NCBI RefSeq assembly: GCF_024171925.1
Contig: NZ_JAMTCO010000014.1
Span: 22,058-86,057 of the forward strand
From: Actinokineospora diospyrosa
Lineage (GTDB): Bacteria; Actinomycetota; Actinomycetes; Mycobacteriales; Pseudonocardiaceae
Direction of reading: 5' to 3'
Length of the DNA: 64,000 bases
Below, piece after piece: positions 9,394 to 18,676 of the stretch. The translations under genes and the position numbers were made by a program. Under the pieces are notes generated by a model. The model had not been told where the DNA came from. It saw only the letters and a program-made list of their open reading frames with translations, and did not search any database. Each line of letters begins with the position of its first letter. The first letter of the stretch is position 1.

Positions 9394-9551
9394 TCCCGGG
9401 CCTGGGAGCGCTCCGCCCTGGGCGGTGTGGACGGACGGTGTGGACAGGCGGGTGTGGGCGGGCGGGTGTGGACAGAGGTGCGCGGGTTGTCGGTGCGGGT
9501 CGCTAGGGTGGCGGCGATTGGTGCGGATCCGGACATCGAGGGTGGGGCGTC

Positions 9552-10394
9552 GTGGGGTGGGTTGATGCGGCTGGTGGTTACCAGGTCCGGGTCGAGGGCG
9601 GCAAGGTCAAGTGCCGCAACGCCAAGGGCAAGGTGCTGGGTGCGGTCCCGGCGGCGCTGAAGGAGGACCCGCAGGTCGTCCGGCTGCGGCAGTTGGTCGA
9701 GTGGCTCGACCGGCACCAGGGCGACTGCCTCTCCACTGTGGACACCTGGCTGGCCAGGTCGCTGCCGGTGCCGGTCGCCCTGATCACCCGGGTGTGGCCG
9801 GACAGCGCCTGGGTGGCCGCGCTGCGCGACGTCGTGGTGGTCGCGGGCGACGAGGTCGGGTTCCTGCGCGACGCCGACCCCGAGCGGGGGCTCGGGGTGG
9901 TCAACCTCGACGGCGACACGGTGTGGGTCAACCCGGAGACGGTCGCGCTGCCGCACCCTGTGCTCCTCGACGACCTCGACGACCTGCGGGAGTTCGCGGC
10001 CGAGTTGGGTGTCGAGCAGGGGGTGCAGCAGCTGTTCCGGCACACCTTCGCCCGGCCGGACGAGCCCGAGGGCGACTCCGTCGGCGACTACTCCGGCGGC
10101 CGGTTCGAGCAGGTGAACCACGTCCTCGCCCGGTGCAGGACCCTGGGCTACCCGGTGCGCGGCGGCGAGGCCGTGTGCTCGGTGTTCGAGGCCGGGGCGA
10201 CGGTGCAGGCCCGGTACTGGATCGGGGCCGAGTACTACCCGGAGGAGGAGGCCTGGACCGGCGACCTCACCTGGACCCGTCCGGACGGCACTGCGATCCC
10301 GCTCGCCCAGGTCGGGCCGGTCGCTTGGTCCGAGGGCATGCGCATGGCGGCCACGGTCTACGCCGGGCGCGTGGTCGAGGCGGCAGCGGAATGA
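9552..10394 (+). CDS. DUF4132-like protein, first gene of a coupled pair
   Basis: The 280-residue protein begins VGWVDAAGGYQVRVEGGKVKC and contains ALKEDPQVVRLRQLVEWLDRHQ and SLPVPVALITRVWPDSAWVAALRD. This pattern resembles actinomycete proteins annotated with DUF4132. No catalytic motif is recognisable. A TAGGGT -10 box (9504-9509) lies about 40 bp before GTG 9552, and the DNA between is rich in GTGTGG repeats. The stop overlaps the ATG of the next gene (ATGA), so the two are translationally coupled. The family assignment is from memory of family patterns and is moderate. Confidence 0.7.
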   Translation: MGWVDAAGGYQVRVEGGKVKCRNAKGKVLGAVPAALKEDPQVVRLRQLVEWLDRHQGDCLSTVDTWLARSLPVPVALITRVWPDSAWVAALRDVVVVAGDEVGFLRDADPERGLGVVNLDGDTVWVNPETVALPHPVLLDDLDDLREFAAELGVEQGVQQLFRHTFARPDEPEGDSVGDYSGGRFEQVNHVLARCRTLGYPVRGGEAVCSVFEAGATVQARYWIGAEYYPEEEAWTGDLTWTRPDGTAIPLAQVGPVAWSEGMRMAATVYAGRVVEAAAE

Positions 10395-13300
10395 TCGTGC
10401 TGACCGGCACCCCCGAGCCCGGGGATGACCACGACGTCCTGCTCGCCCGCGCGTATGAGCACCCTGCCCTCGACGACCGGGTTGTGGTGCGCCTCGTCCC
10501 CGCCGTGCTCGCTGAGGCCGAGGACCTGACGGCGGAGTACCTGGGGTTCGCCGAGCCCACCGGGTCCGCCGAGGTCGGCGCGGTGCGCCGGGTCGCGTTG
10601 GGGTTCCCGGCGTGGGCGCTGGTCAACGACCCCGGCAACGCGCACCACGCTTTGGCGCTGGTCAAGGAGATCGAACGCCTCGACCGGGTGGCGAAGTCGA
10701 AGGCGGGTGCGGCGAAGGACGGTTTCACCGAACTCGCCACGATGCTGGGTCGATCCGCGCCGCACTTCCTGCCGACCTTCTACGAAGAGGCAGCGAGGAT
10801 CTTCCTCAAGCACGACAACACCAACTACGCGTCCACCATGTTCGGCAAGGCGCGCGAAGCGGAGCAAGTCCACGATCTCGCGGTAGACCCAGAGCGAGTT
10901 CGGGCCGTATTCCTCGAGTTCGCCTTCGCGGGTGCGCTACCTGCCAAGGCTTTGTCGGCTTACGCCAAGGACCTCGCCCGCCGCTATGACACTGCTGAAG
11001 CCTTCGAGAAGTTCCGCACCCTCTGCCTGGAGCGCGTTCGTGCGGGGCTGCCTCCGCACGCCGGGATGCCGGAAGACCTGCGCAGGCTCGCGAAGGCTGC
11101 GAAGCTCGATGTCCACGCGGAGGACGAGCGAGTCCTGCGCGAGGTGCTTGGTACGTCCTCCATTGCTCGCGCGGCCGCTAGCTTCTGGAAGTCCTATCGC
11201 GATGCGCTCGTCGCGCTAGCCAAGAACGACCCCGAAATTCGGGCGCGGCTGTTGGCTTTCGTCCCGCAGCAGACCTCCACACTGGACCTCTGGTTGGGCA
11301 TCCTCACCGCTAGCGGCGCCAGCAAAGCTCTAACAGGCCCACCGGACCCCGCTGTGTCTGTTACGCCTGCCGCGTGGTTGACCTCCGTCGTCGCTACTCG
11401 GTCCGCGGGATGGCGCGATGTTCCCCGATCGGCCGCTCTGCTCGCCTTGGTGGAAGAGATGGCAGGCAGGCTCGCCGCTGACGGGGAGCGGGTGCAGTTG
11501 TCGAGCAGGTGGTACGAGGTCGAACTCGACCTGATCGACCTACTTCTCGCCCACGGCATCCCCATCGACTCCGACGCCGATGAAGCCGACGTGTGGGAGT
11601 GGCTGGTTGATGAGACCCCCGGTCGCCGTGACCTCACCGCGTACGCCGCTAGCGAGCGCGGCGCGGTACTGGGCGACGGAATCGTCAACTGCCTGAACAA
11701 CAACTCGGACGAAGAGGACATCGCCAAGAGCCACTTGGTGCGCGAGATCCTGGCCGTACCGGGGCTGCGTATCGCCCTGCGCGACTGGATCATCAAGCGC
11801 ACCAGCGCGATCGCTCTTACTGTCCCCAGCCTCACCCAGACTCTTACCGACTTCGCTGTCCTACGCCTCCCGGAAGCTTTCGCCGACGTGCCGGAAGCAG
11901 TCGAGAAGCTTGTCGGGATCGATGTTGCCGAGGCGCTGCGGCGGACCCTCAAGGCTGGTCTGCTCGACGAGTTGGGTTGGCCTGCGGTAGAGGAAGCCGC
12001 AGCCAAGTTCACCGATCCGGTCGGGCTCAGTGGCGAAGGATGGCCGGCCCTGGTGCTCGGTCGCGGGGAATACTTCGTGGTGGCCGGGCCAGAAGGCGTG
12101 CTGGCCGAACACCTGGCCAAGATCCCATCGTCCGCGCGCCACCAGTGGTACCAGGACGCGACTGCGGCCTGGTTCGACGGTGTCCTGTTGGTGAGCTGGT
12201 CCGGCCCCAATCGCCGCCTCGCCTACTGGAGCGACAACCCGGGCAACCACATCGCCCCTGGCGCAACAGACCCCTTCGAGTCCTACGACGTGCACGCGTC
12301 GGTGGCTCTGCCGGGCGGCGGCAGGTTCACCGGCTGGCGAGCGGTTCACCTCGGCGACACGCTGATTCCGCTACCGCGCAACAGCTACAGCGACGGCGCC
12401 ACCATGTGGGCCACCGCGCAGTGGATTGAGGTAGACCCGCTCAGTGGGAAGGACGGCCGCGAAAGCCTGCCCGCCTTCCTGGACGGCGTGGAGCGGCTAG
12501 AGCGTGAGTACTGCGATCTTCGGCCTACCGCGCCCGGAACTGAGTTGAGTCCGCTGGGCGCGAAGGACGGCCTGCACGGGTGGCGAGTTCACCGTGACGC
12601 CGACGGCACTTGGGTCGGGGAGGGTATCGACGGTCGTCGAGTTCAGGCGGCTGTACCGGTGTCCGGGCTGCTCGACCTGCCCGGTACCCGGCTGGCGGTG
12701 AGCGAGCAAGAGGACACGTTCACCCTGCTCGACGCGAACGGCGACACTGTTGCCACGGTGGAGTACGCCGAGAACCACCCCCCTTACGCCGCCGGGACAC
12801 CCATCGTGGTGCCGCTGCGGTGGTGGCACATGTTGCGTCCTCGAGACGAGGCTGGCTCTGCGGCGTTGCGTGAAGTCAGCCGCGAAGCCGCTGAGGCAAT
12901 CCTGGCTGTGGCGGTCACCGAACTCGATGCCTCGGACTGGGACGGCGACCTAGAGGACGACGACACCGACGACAACCGCGACCGGTACACCGACCTGGTC
13001 AGCGGCAAGCGCGACGCTCTAGCCAAGGCCGTGCTTGCCGCGTTGCCCGGGATCAGCCACCCGGGGCTGCTGGCAGGTGTGCTGTCCGTGGTCCGGAAAG
13101 CGGCTCGGTTGGTGGTCGTCCACCGCGGGTTCGTCGAGATCGCTCCAGCGGTCGGGCGGCCGGAACCGGTCCAGACGGGCCCGGAGGTGACCGAGAACCA
13201 GGTAGCCGTCGCGCTCGACTGGTTCGGTCAGCACCGCAGCGACACCGCGGGCCCGGCGCGGACGGCCTTGCCCGCCCTGCTAGCCGCTTTGCGGGAGATC

Positions 13301-15109
13301 TCGGCCCGACCCGAGCAGATCGCCGAGGACCTCCCGGAGTGCGGCGCGTTCCACTGGGTCGACCTGATGCCGCACCTGGGTGCCGTGGCGCTGCGCGCGG
13401 CCTCGCCGCTCACCCCGGCCGACCGGCGCGACACACTCGTGCAGGTGCTGCGATGGATCGCCGACAGCGGCATCCTCGACCACCCCGGGCAATGGCGCCG
13501 CGTGGTCGCGAAGGTGCCCGAGGACCAAACCGCGCACCGCCACCGGGTCCAGCCGACGCCGAATGGCTTTATCGCGGTCGCCTACAGCAGTTGGTTCGGT
13601 CCCGGCGGTAGTGCTACCGGCATGCAGTTCACCAGAACCGCGGGTGAGTTTGAGCTGCCTGCGGGCTGGGAGCTTGAGGTCGCCGAGCCGGTCTCGTCGC
13701 TAAACAGCGCGTGGGTCATCCGGTTCCTCGACGTGCTCGCCGAACGCGGGCCGCACTCGTGGCAGCCGGAGCCAGTGGCAGCGCTAACACAGCGAACCGG
13801 GCTGGGCTCCGCTGAAGCGGCCTATCTGCTCGCAGGCACGCCCATGGTCTTCCGCTCGGGAGCCGGGTTCATCAGCACCGAGGACCGTGCTGTGCTCAGG
13901 TTGTCCCAACCGGGCGCGAAAGCCGCTCGCGAGCGCATGCGCGATCTCAACCGGCGCTTGCGCTGGCGGCTGCTCGCAGCCGCCGCTCCGGCTGAACCAG
14001 AGGACCTGTGGTCCTCGGGGCTCAACGCCGCCGGGGTCGCTGAGGTGTGGACCGCTGAGTTCGGCGCGACGACGCCGGTCGACGACGACGTACTGGCCGA
14101 CATCACCAAGCAGATGTCGTCGTGGCGGGGCGCCGCGGAGATCGTCACGGCTCTGCTGAACCCGACCAGTACCAAGTGGCTCACCACTGAAGCGGACCTG
14201 CGCGTGGCGAACGGGCACCTGCGGGAGCAGGTCGAGGACGGGTTCACGGAGTCGAACCTGCTCACCGTCGCCCACGTCCTGCTGTGGTTGGCCCAACGGC
14301 TCCCGGGGGACTCGCCGCACCGGGCAGCGCTGGCGCAGTCACTGGAGTTGGCCAGGCAGCGGGTGGCCCACCCCTCGTTCGGGCTGGCCCCCGGCGGGTG
14401 GTTCGACGCGGAGCAGGTGCACGCCCTGACCGGCGTGACGCCGTCCACAGAGGTCGGTAGCAGCGCCGCCCGGGACTGGCTCGACGTGCACTTCGACGGC
14501 GAGGACTATTCGTTCATCGTGTGGCCAGGACGCATCGGCCCCCACGACCGGGACTTGGTCGGCGCCGTCGCCGAGCTCACCCACTCCCGCCTCTTTGACG
14601 TCTTAGACCTGCTCGCCGCAGATGGCACTACCGCCGCATGCACGGTCCCGCCGGTGAACGGGTACTACCAGGACGCGTCCATCTCCGTCCCGCACTTAGT
14701 GGCTGAGGTCGCCGCCCACCACAACCTCGACCCCGACGCCGCTGTGCTCTACCTGCAGCTGTTGGCACTACCGGACCCGACAGACGCCAACGTCGCCCGC
14801 TGGACCGGCTGGAAACCCGCTCGCCTCCGCAAGGCCCGCGCCGCCCTGGCCGAGACCGACCTGGTCCTCACCGCGAAACGCGCCCGAGCGGGCCGCACCC
14901 TCTTCCTGCCTGGCGGTTGGTTGGCCTTGGCCAGCCCCCACCTACCGCTCGAATCCTGGAAAGCCCCCTTGTACAACCTCCCCACCAACCCCTGGCTCGT
15001 CATCACCGCTCTGGAGCCCATCCCAGACCTGTTCACCCGAGCCTGGACCCGAACCCAAACCGGCGACGCCCCCGGCTACGAGCGGCTCGACACCGCCCGC
15101 GGCCGCTGA
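10391..15109 (+). CDS. very large uncharacterised protein (1,572 residues) coupled to the DUF4132-like gene
   Basis: ATG 10391 sits in an ATGA overlap with the preceding stop; the frame is also open upstream but there overlaps that gene. The protein is soluble and mainly alpha-helical, with no signal peptide, no membrane segment and no Walker, nuclease or protease motif. The N-terminal third has repeat-like helical stretches (FYEEAARIFLKHDNTNYASTMFG). A middle beta-rich part contains WYQDATAAWFDGVLLVSWSG and YWSDNPGNHI. The end has winged-helix-like segments. It resembles the giant partners of DUF4132 proteins in actinomycetes, function unknown. Two TTA codons (14603 and 14696) are rare in such genomes and could place it under bldA-type tRNA control. 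Confidence 0.75.
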   Translation: MIVLTGTPEPGDDHDVLLARAYEHPALDDRVVVRLVPAVLAEAEDLTAEYLGFAEPTGSAEVGAVRRVALGFPAWALVNDPGNAHHALALVKEIERLDRVAKSKAGAAKDGFTELATMLGRSAPHFLPTFYEEAARIFLKHDNTNYASTMFGKAREAEQVHDLAVDPERVRAVFLEFAFAGALPAKALSAYAKDLARRYDTAEAFEKFRTLCLERVRAGLPPHAGMPEDLRRLAKAAKLDVHAEDERVLREVLGTSSIARAAASFWKSYRDALVALAKNDPEIRARLLAFVPQQTSTLDLWLGILTASGASKALTGPPDPAVSVTPAAWLTSVVATRSAGWRDVPRSAALLALVEEMAGRLAADGERVQLSSRWYEVELDLIDLLLAHGIPIDSDADEADVWEWLVDETPGRRDLTAYAASERGAVLGDGIVNCLNNNSDEEDIAKSHLVREILAVPGLRIALRDWIIKRTSAIALTVPSLTQTLTDFAVLRLPEAFADVPEAVEKLVGIDVAEALRRTLKAGLLDELGWPAVEEAAAKFTDPVGLSGEGWPALVLGRGEYFVVAGPEGVLAEHLAKIPSSARHQWYQDATAAWFDGVLLVSWSGPNRRLAYWSDNPGNHIAPGATDPFESYDVHASVALPGGGRFTGWRAVHLGDTLIPLPRNSYSDGATMWATAQWIEVDPLSGKDGRESLPAFLDGVERLEREYCDLRPTAPGTELSPLGAKDGLHGWRVHRDADGTWVGEGIDGRRVQAAVPVSGLLDLPGTRLAVSEQEDTFTLLDANGDTVATVEYAENHPPYAAGTPIVVPLRWWHMLRPRDEAGSAALREVSREAAEAILAVAVTELDASDWDGDLEDDDTDDNRDRYTDLVSGKRDALAKAVLAALPGISHPGLLAGVLSVVRKAARLVVVHRGFVEIAPAVGRPEPVQTGPEVTENQVAVALDWFGQHRSDTAGPARTALPALLAALREISARPEQIAEDLPECGAFHWVDLMPHLGAVALRAASPLTPADRRDTLVQVLRWIADSGILDHPGQWRRVVAKVPEDQTAHRHRVQPTPNGFIAVAYSSWFGPGGSATGMQFTRTAGEFELPAGWELEVAEPVSSLNSAWVIRFLDVLAERGPHSWQPEPVAALTQRTGLGSAEAAYLLAGTPMVFRSGAGFISTEDRAVLRLSQPGAKAARERMRDLNRRLRWRLLAAAAPAEPEDLWSSGLNAAGVAEVWTAEFGATTPVDDDVLADITKQMSSWRGAAEIVTALLNPTSTKWLTTEADLRVANGHLREQVEDGFTESNLLTVAHVLLWLAQRLPGDSPHRAALAQSLELARQRVAHPSFGLAPGGWFDAEQVHALTGVTPSTEVGSSAARDWLDVHFDGEDYSFIVWPGRIGPHDRDLVGAVAELTHSRLFDVLDLLAADGTTAACTVPPVNGYYQDASISVPHLVAEVAAHHNLDPDAAVLYLQLLALPDPTDANVARWTGWKPARLRKARAALAETDLVLTAKRARAGRTLFLPGGWLALASPHLPLESWKAPLYNLPTNPWLVITALEPIPDLFTRAWTRTQTGDAPGYERLDTARGR

Positions 15110-15370
15110 CACCACCGGAAGCCCCCAGTAGGCGCGGAAGCCCGAGATCGCCTCCCAGGCGACCGCCATTATTGCTATGGACATGCTCGGAATATCCAAG
15201 GCGGCGAGTTGAAAGGGCTATGCTGGTAGCTGAAAGCCCTGAAGCTGCATGCAGAAAGGAATTGTGTGGAGATGTGACCAAGGGGTGTGGGGTGATCGCT
15301 AGAAATTGGGAATTGCGAATGTTAGCCCGATGTTTCCGACCGAATCTCGCAATGGTCGTGACATGACTGT
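15110..15370. other. gene-free, relatively AT-rich spacer upstream of the insertion sequence
   Basis: No convincing ORF or RNA gene is visible. Base composition drops sharply compared with the flanking genes (for example AGAAATTGGGAATTGCGAAT near 15300). That suggests acquired DNA or a decayed element at the insertion site. Confidence 0.5.
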
Positions 15371-15382
15371 GAGGGTTATTCA
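15371..15382 (+). repeat. left terminal inverted repeat of the insertion sequence
   Basis: GAGGGTTATTCA matches the right end perfectly in inverse orientation. The transposase stop codon (15380-15382) lies inside it. Confidence 0.88.
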
Positions 15383-16135
15383 CGCCTGTCTGTAGAACTG
15401 TAGGCCGAGGGCCGCGGAGATGGTTGTCGCGAAGGTGTCGATGGGCCGCCGGTGGTCGGTGTGGAGGATGTGCCAGGTTGTGAGGTTGGCGATGGCGTGT
15501 TCGACGATGGCTCGTTTCTTGTTGTGGTGGTAATTGAAGTCCTTCTCCCAGTCGAGCAGGTCGCGGTGTTTGGGTTTCCTGATCGGTGTCAGCATCGCGG
15601 TACCGATGTAGCCTTTGTCGCCCATTCAGGCGGTCACATCGTATTCGTCCAGGATCCCCGATGTCCGCAGACAGTACGAGTCGTGTCGGCTTCCCGGAAC
15701 CGGATCCGACACCCATGCCAAGCGGCCGGACAACGTGCGGGCGACCTGGAGGTTCATGCCGGTGGTGCGATGCTTGCCGGAGTAGAGCTCCTTCTCTCGC
15801 ACACGCCATGACCAGCAAGGAACCAGCGTCCCGTCGACGATGTAGGTCGAACGGGCATCCAGATCGCCACTCGTGGGCACGCACTCCGACAACACCGCGG
15901 CAAGCAACGGGGTGACCGCTGTTACAGCCCGGCTGATCGTCGACTGCGACACCCCGAACATTTCCGCGAGTTCCACTTGAGCCCGGTCGCGGCGCAGATA
16001 GATCAACGCGACACGCACCGAGTCGAACAAACCCAACTTCGGCGGCCACGGACGTCTGATGGACAGCCGGGAATGGTGGATGATCGCACACAAGTCCACG
16101 ATCCGATCGCGAGTCAAGCCGGTGGTAGAATGCAT
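15380..16135 (-). pseudogene. IS5-family transposase with an internal nonsense codon
   Basis: From ATG 16135 the frame encodes a helix-turn-helix (QVELAEMFGVSQSTISRAV) and DDE residues in YIVDGTLVPC and SDPVPGSRHDSYC. It then meets TGA at 15626-15628. The same frame continues with MGDKGYIGTAM and the final glutamate in KKRAIVEHAIANL. In related transposases the GDKGY motif is preceded by a tryptophan segment (W-I/L-GDKGY), so TGG to TGA is the simplest explanation. The joined product would be about 251 residues, full length for the group. It is probably inactive unless the stop is read through. Confidence 0.82.
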
Positions 16136-16240
16136 ACAGGCAGTCCGTCTGGTGAGGATTCTGGCGTGGCAACCGAATTCTCTTAAACGGACTGCCGCTT
16201 ACTTGATCAGGGGTAGCGCGAATTCAGCCGCTCCAACTCC

Positions 16241-16252
16241 TGAATAACCCTC
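16241..16252 (-). repeat. right terminal inverted repeat of the insertion sequence
   Basis: TGAATAACCCTC is the exact reverse complement of the left end and is followed by TGT, the candidate target duplication. Confidence 0.88.
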
Positions 16253-16285
16253 TGTATGTCTGAACGGCTCGGGCGGGCCATCTGC

Positions 16286-16299
16286 GGGGGGGGGGGGGG
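16286..16299. repeat. G14 homopolymer tract
   Basis: Fourteen consecutive G residues lie directly after (on the minus strand) the TAA stop of the 16300-17142 gene. On the coding strand this reads as poly-C. Such tracts vary in length by slippage and are also hard to sequence. Confidence 0.85.
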
Positions 16300-17142
16300 T
16301 TACTTGCGGGGGCGGATGGACTTGATTATCTGCTCGGCGATGTCCGGGGCCAGCGCGTCTGGTACGCCTTCGTCCAGGTACATCATGAACAGGGCCGTCG
16401 AATTGCCGTTCTTGAATGCCACTGAGGTGAATAGGATCGTGGGGGAGGGGCACACGGTGGGGTGGGTGATGGTTACCCGGGCGGTGGCGGTGACCGCGGG
16501 GGTGCCGTTGGCGATTGTGGTGGGTTTGGGGTCGGTTATGGCTACCGGGGCCCGGGTGTCGTCTGGGTTGAGGGCTGCGGCGTCGGCGAAGAGGCGGACG
16601 CCGTTGAGGGCGGCTCGTTGGGGGTCGGTGGAGCCCACGGAGACGAAGCCGGTGTGGCCTCGGTAGGAGCCGCGGGAGTCGGGGCAGGCTTCGGGCTTGT
16701 AGGTGGTGGCGCCGTGCATGATGGCGACGGGGTGGCTGTCGTTGTCGTTGAAGCCGACCTGGGTGCCCGGGCTTTCCACCTTCCAGTCCTTCGGGACGTC
16801 GTAGGCGACCTGTTCCTTGATGGAGAGGACGCCCTGCCAGCCGGGGGTGATGGCGGGGACTCGGGCGTCCGACGGCTTTGGTTGGTGGGTGCCTGCTGGC
16901 GGAGGCGGCGCAAGCGTGGGGTCTTGGGCTACCGCGACCGGTTGGGGGTTGTTGTCCAAGAGCACGACAACGGTGACGACAGCGCCAACTGCGACAACTA
17001 GGAGTATCGCGAGTAAGACGAACAAACGCGTGCGCTTGCGCGGGGGTGGTGGCGGGGGAAGCGGCGGTGGGTACGTCCCGAAGCTCTGGTACACCAAGGG
17101 CTTGCCGGTCAGCGGGTCCACCTGGTGGTACTGGTCGCTCAT
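16300..17142 (-). CDS. single-pass membrane protein with extracellular domain (DUF8017-like), paralogue 1
   Basis: The 280-residue protein has a proline-rich cytoplasmic start (YPPPLPPPPPPRKRTR). A transmembrane helix follows (about residues 40-62), then a Pro-rich linker and a C-terminal outer domain. That domain has VAYDVPKDWKV, two or more cysteines (EACPDSR, HPTVCPS) and the closing motif IIKSIRPRK. The genes at 17885 and 18789 share this layout (Y.VP..W, C-containing middle, SVRP end) and are paralogues. Its ATG overlaps the HAD gene stop (ATGA). The role is unknown; a cell-surface sensor or binding function is inference. Confidence 0.75.
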   Translation of the reverse strand: MSDQYHQVDPLTGKPLVYQSFGTYPPPLPPPPPPRKRTRLFVLLAILLVVAVGAVVTVVVLLDNNPQPVAVAQDPTLAPPPPAGTHQPKPSDARVPAITPGWQGVLSIKEQVAYDVPKDWKVESPGTQVGFNDNDSHPVAIMHGATTYKPEACPDSRGSYRGHTGFVSVGSTDPQRAALNGVRLFADAAALNPDDTRAPVAITDPKPTTIANGTPAVTATARVTITHPTVCPSPTILFTSVAFKNGNSTALFMMYLDEGVPDALAPDIAEQIIKSIRPRK

Positions 17143-17864
17143 GCGCCCGGGGTCAGGTTGTCCGTCGTCCTGAGCAGGGTGGCCACGACCGCGTCGGTGT
17201 CGGACAGGTCGGTCAGCACGACGTCCGCGCCGCAGGCGACCAGTTCCTCCACCGAGTGCCTGCCGGTGGCGACCGCGACCCCGACCGCGCCGTGGTGGTG
17301 CGCCGCGGCCACGTCGTGCGGGGTGTCGCCGATCACGACGATCGAGCGCGGGGCGAACACCGTGCCGTACTTGGCCTCCGCCGCCCGCTTGGCCGCCGCG
17401 ACCAGATCGTGCCGGTCGGTCGACACCGAGCCGTACCCGCCGATCTCCAGGTCGACGAACGGCAGCAGGTCGAACGCGGCGAGCTTGCAGTCGGCCAGCT
17501 CCACCAGGTTCCCGGTGACCAGCGACTGCACCACCTCCGCTCGCCCGGCCAGCGCGGCGAGCACCTGCGGCGCCCCGGGCAGCGCGCGACCCAGCGACGG
17601 CAGCTGCGGGCGGGCGGCGGTGGCGATGCTGATGAGCTCGGCGAACATCCGCTCGACGTGCTCCTCGGTCCAGTCGACCCCGTGCGCCTCCAGCAGCTCC
17701 ACGGTGATCGAGCGCTCCGTGCGGCCGGGGAACGCGGGGATGTGCGCTATCTCCAACCCCAGCGCGCCTGCCAGGGCCCGGCCGTACCAGTCGTGCCCGG
17801 TGCCGCTGTAGTCGACGAGGGTCTGGTCAACGTCCCACAGGACCAGGGTGCTTTTCTCGGTCAC
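17139..17864 (-). CDS. HAD-family phosphatase
   Basis: The 241-residue protein has the HAD catalytic motif LWDVDQTLVDYSG (nucleophile Asp and general acid Asp near residues 10-12). It also has the motif II region LVTGN and the motif III/IV region IVVIGDTPHDVAAAHHHGA. The cap domain lies between motifs I and II, as in phosphoglycolate phosphatase/beta-phosphoglucomutase types. GTG 17864 was chosen because it starts just before the first strand and 20 bp after the preceding stop. It is in one operon with three outer-membrane-face paralogues. The substrate cannot be read from sequence. Confidence 0.88.
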   Translation of the reverse strand: MTEKSTLVLWDVDQTLVDYSGTGHDWYGRALAGALGLEIAHIPAFPGRTERSITVELLEAHGVDWTEEHVERMFAELISIATAARPQLPSLGRALPGAPQVLAALAGRAEVVQSLVTGNLVELADCKLAAFDLLPFVDLEIGGYGSVSTDRHDLVAAAKRAAEAKYGTVFAPRSIVVIGDTPHDVAAAHHHGAVGVAVATGRHSVEELVACGADVVLTDLSDTDAVVATLLRTTDNLTPGA

Positions 17865-17884
17865 CCGGTCATAGTGGCACGGCC

Positions 17885-18676
17885 TCACAACGGCCGGACG
17901 CTGTCCGCGATCGAGGCCAGGTCGGCGTCCTTGGCGGGCGGCGGTGTCGCCGGGCCGCCCTCGGTGTCACCGTTGACCACCAGCAGCCGCAGGTCGGTCT
18001 CGTCCTCGAGCAGGACGATCACCAGTTTCCCCTTGCCCGCCAGGCACTGGTCGCCCGCGCTGGTGACCGTCGCCTCGACCCGCACGCCCTTGTAGTTCTT
18101 GTCGTCCGCGCCGGTCACCGTGATCGCCCGCGGTGTGCCCGCGACGACGTCCACGGCGGTGCCGCCGCTGTAGAACTCCTTGCCGAAGGCGGTGGCGATC
18201 TCGGTGGCCCGCTGGTTCAGCTCGCCCTTGGCGACCTTCCCGCCGCCCACCACGCCCCGGCTGTAGTTCTTGCCGCCGCAGTCGTAGGAGGTGAGCCCGA
18301 CCAGGTGGTCGATGGCGACCCCGGGCAGCGACTTCAGCGTGAACGGCTGCGACGACTCGATCGGCGTCCAGGTGTCGGGCACCGCGTAGGAGATCTTGGC
18401 CGTGTCGTTCTCGACCACCCGCCCGGCCTGCTTGGACGTGGTGGTGGTCGTCTTTCGGCTGGTCGTGGTGGCCGAAGTGGTTGTGGTGGTCGTCGTGGTG
18501 TCCGTTGGCAGAGCCGGTGTGCTCGACTGCCGCTGGAGCAGCACGACCGCGACCACGGCCCCCACGACCAGCAGGATCGCGGCCACCGACACGATGATCA
18601 CGAGCTTGCGCCGGTCGGGTTTGGGTGGGCCCGGGTAGAAGCCCAGGCCCTGGTAGTCGCCGCCGGGGTAGGTCAT
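17885..18676 (-). CDS. single-pass membrane protein with extracellular domain (DUF8017-like), paralogue 2
   Basis: The 263-residue protein begins MTYPGGDYQGLGFYPGPPKPDRRK, followed by a membrane helix (LVIIVSVAAILLVVGAVVAVV). A Thr-rich linker with a run of eight threonines (TDTTTTTTTT) follows, then an outer domain with ISYAVPDTWTPI, YDCGGKNYSRG, a second cysteine (DQCLAGKG) and the closing SIADSVRPL. ATG 18676 gives this N-terminus. It shares architecture with the genes at 16300 and 18789. The Thr-rich linker suggests a spacer through the cell wall. Function unknown. Confidence 0.75.
   Translation of the reverse strand: MTYPGGDYQGLGFYPGPPKPDRRKLVIIVSVAAILLVVGAVVAVVLLQRQSSTPALPTDTTTTTTTTSATTTSRKTTTTTSKQAGRVVENDTAKISYAVPDTWTPIESSQPFTLKSLPGVAIDHLVGLTSYDCGGKNYSRGVVGGGKVAKGELNQRATEIATAFGKEFYSGGTAVDVVAGTPRAITVTGADDKNYKGVRVEATVTSAGDQCLAGKGKLVIVLLEDETDLRLLVVNGDTEGGPATPPPAKDADLASIADSVRPL

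Larger units (their letters stand above)
15371..16252. mobile_element. IS5-family (IS427-like) insertion sequence, 882 bp
   Basis: The ends are perfect 12-bp inverted repeats: GAGGGTTATTCA at 15371-15382 and its complement at 16241-16252. Both are flanked by TGT (15368-15370, 16253-16255), a probable 3-bp target duplication. Inside lies one leftward transposase frame of the DDE_Tnp_4 type, interrupted by a stop. Length, end structure and transposase type fit the IS427 group of IS5. The element lies between the large uncharacterised gene and a membrane-protein operon, and disrupts no recognisable gene. Confidence 0.88.
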
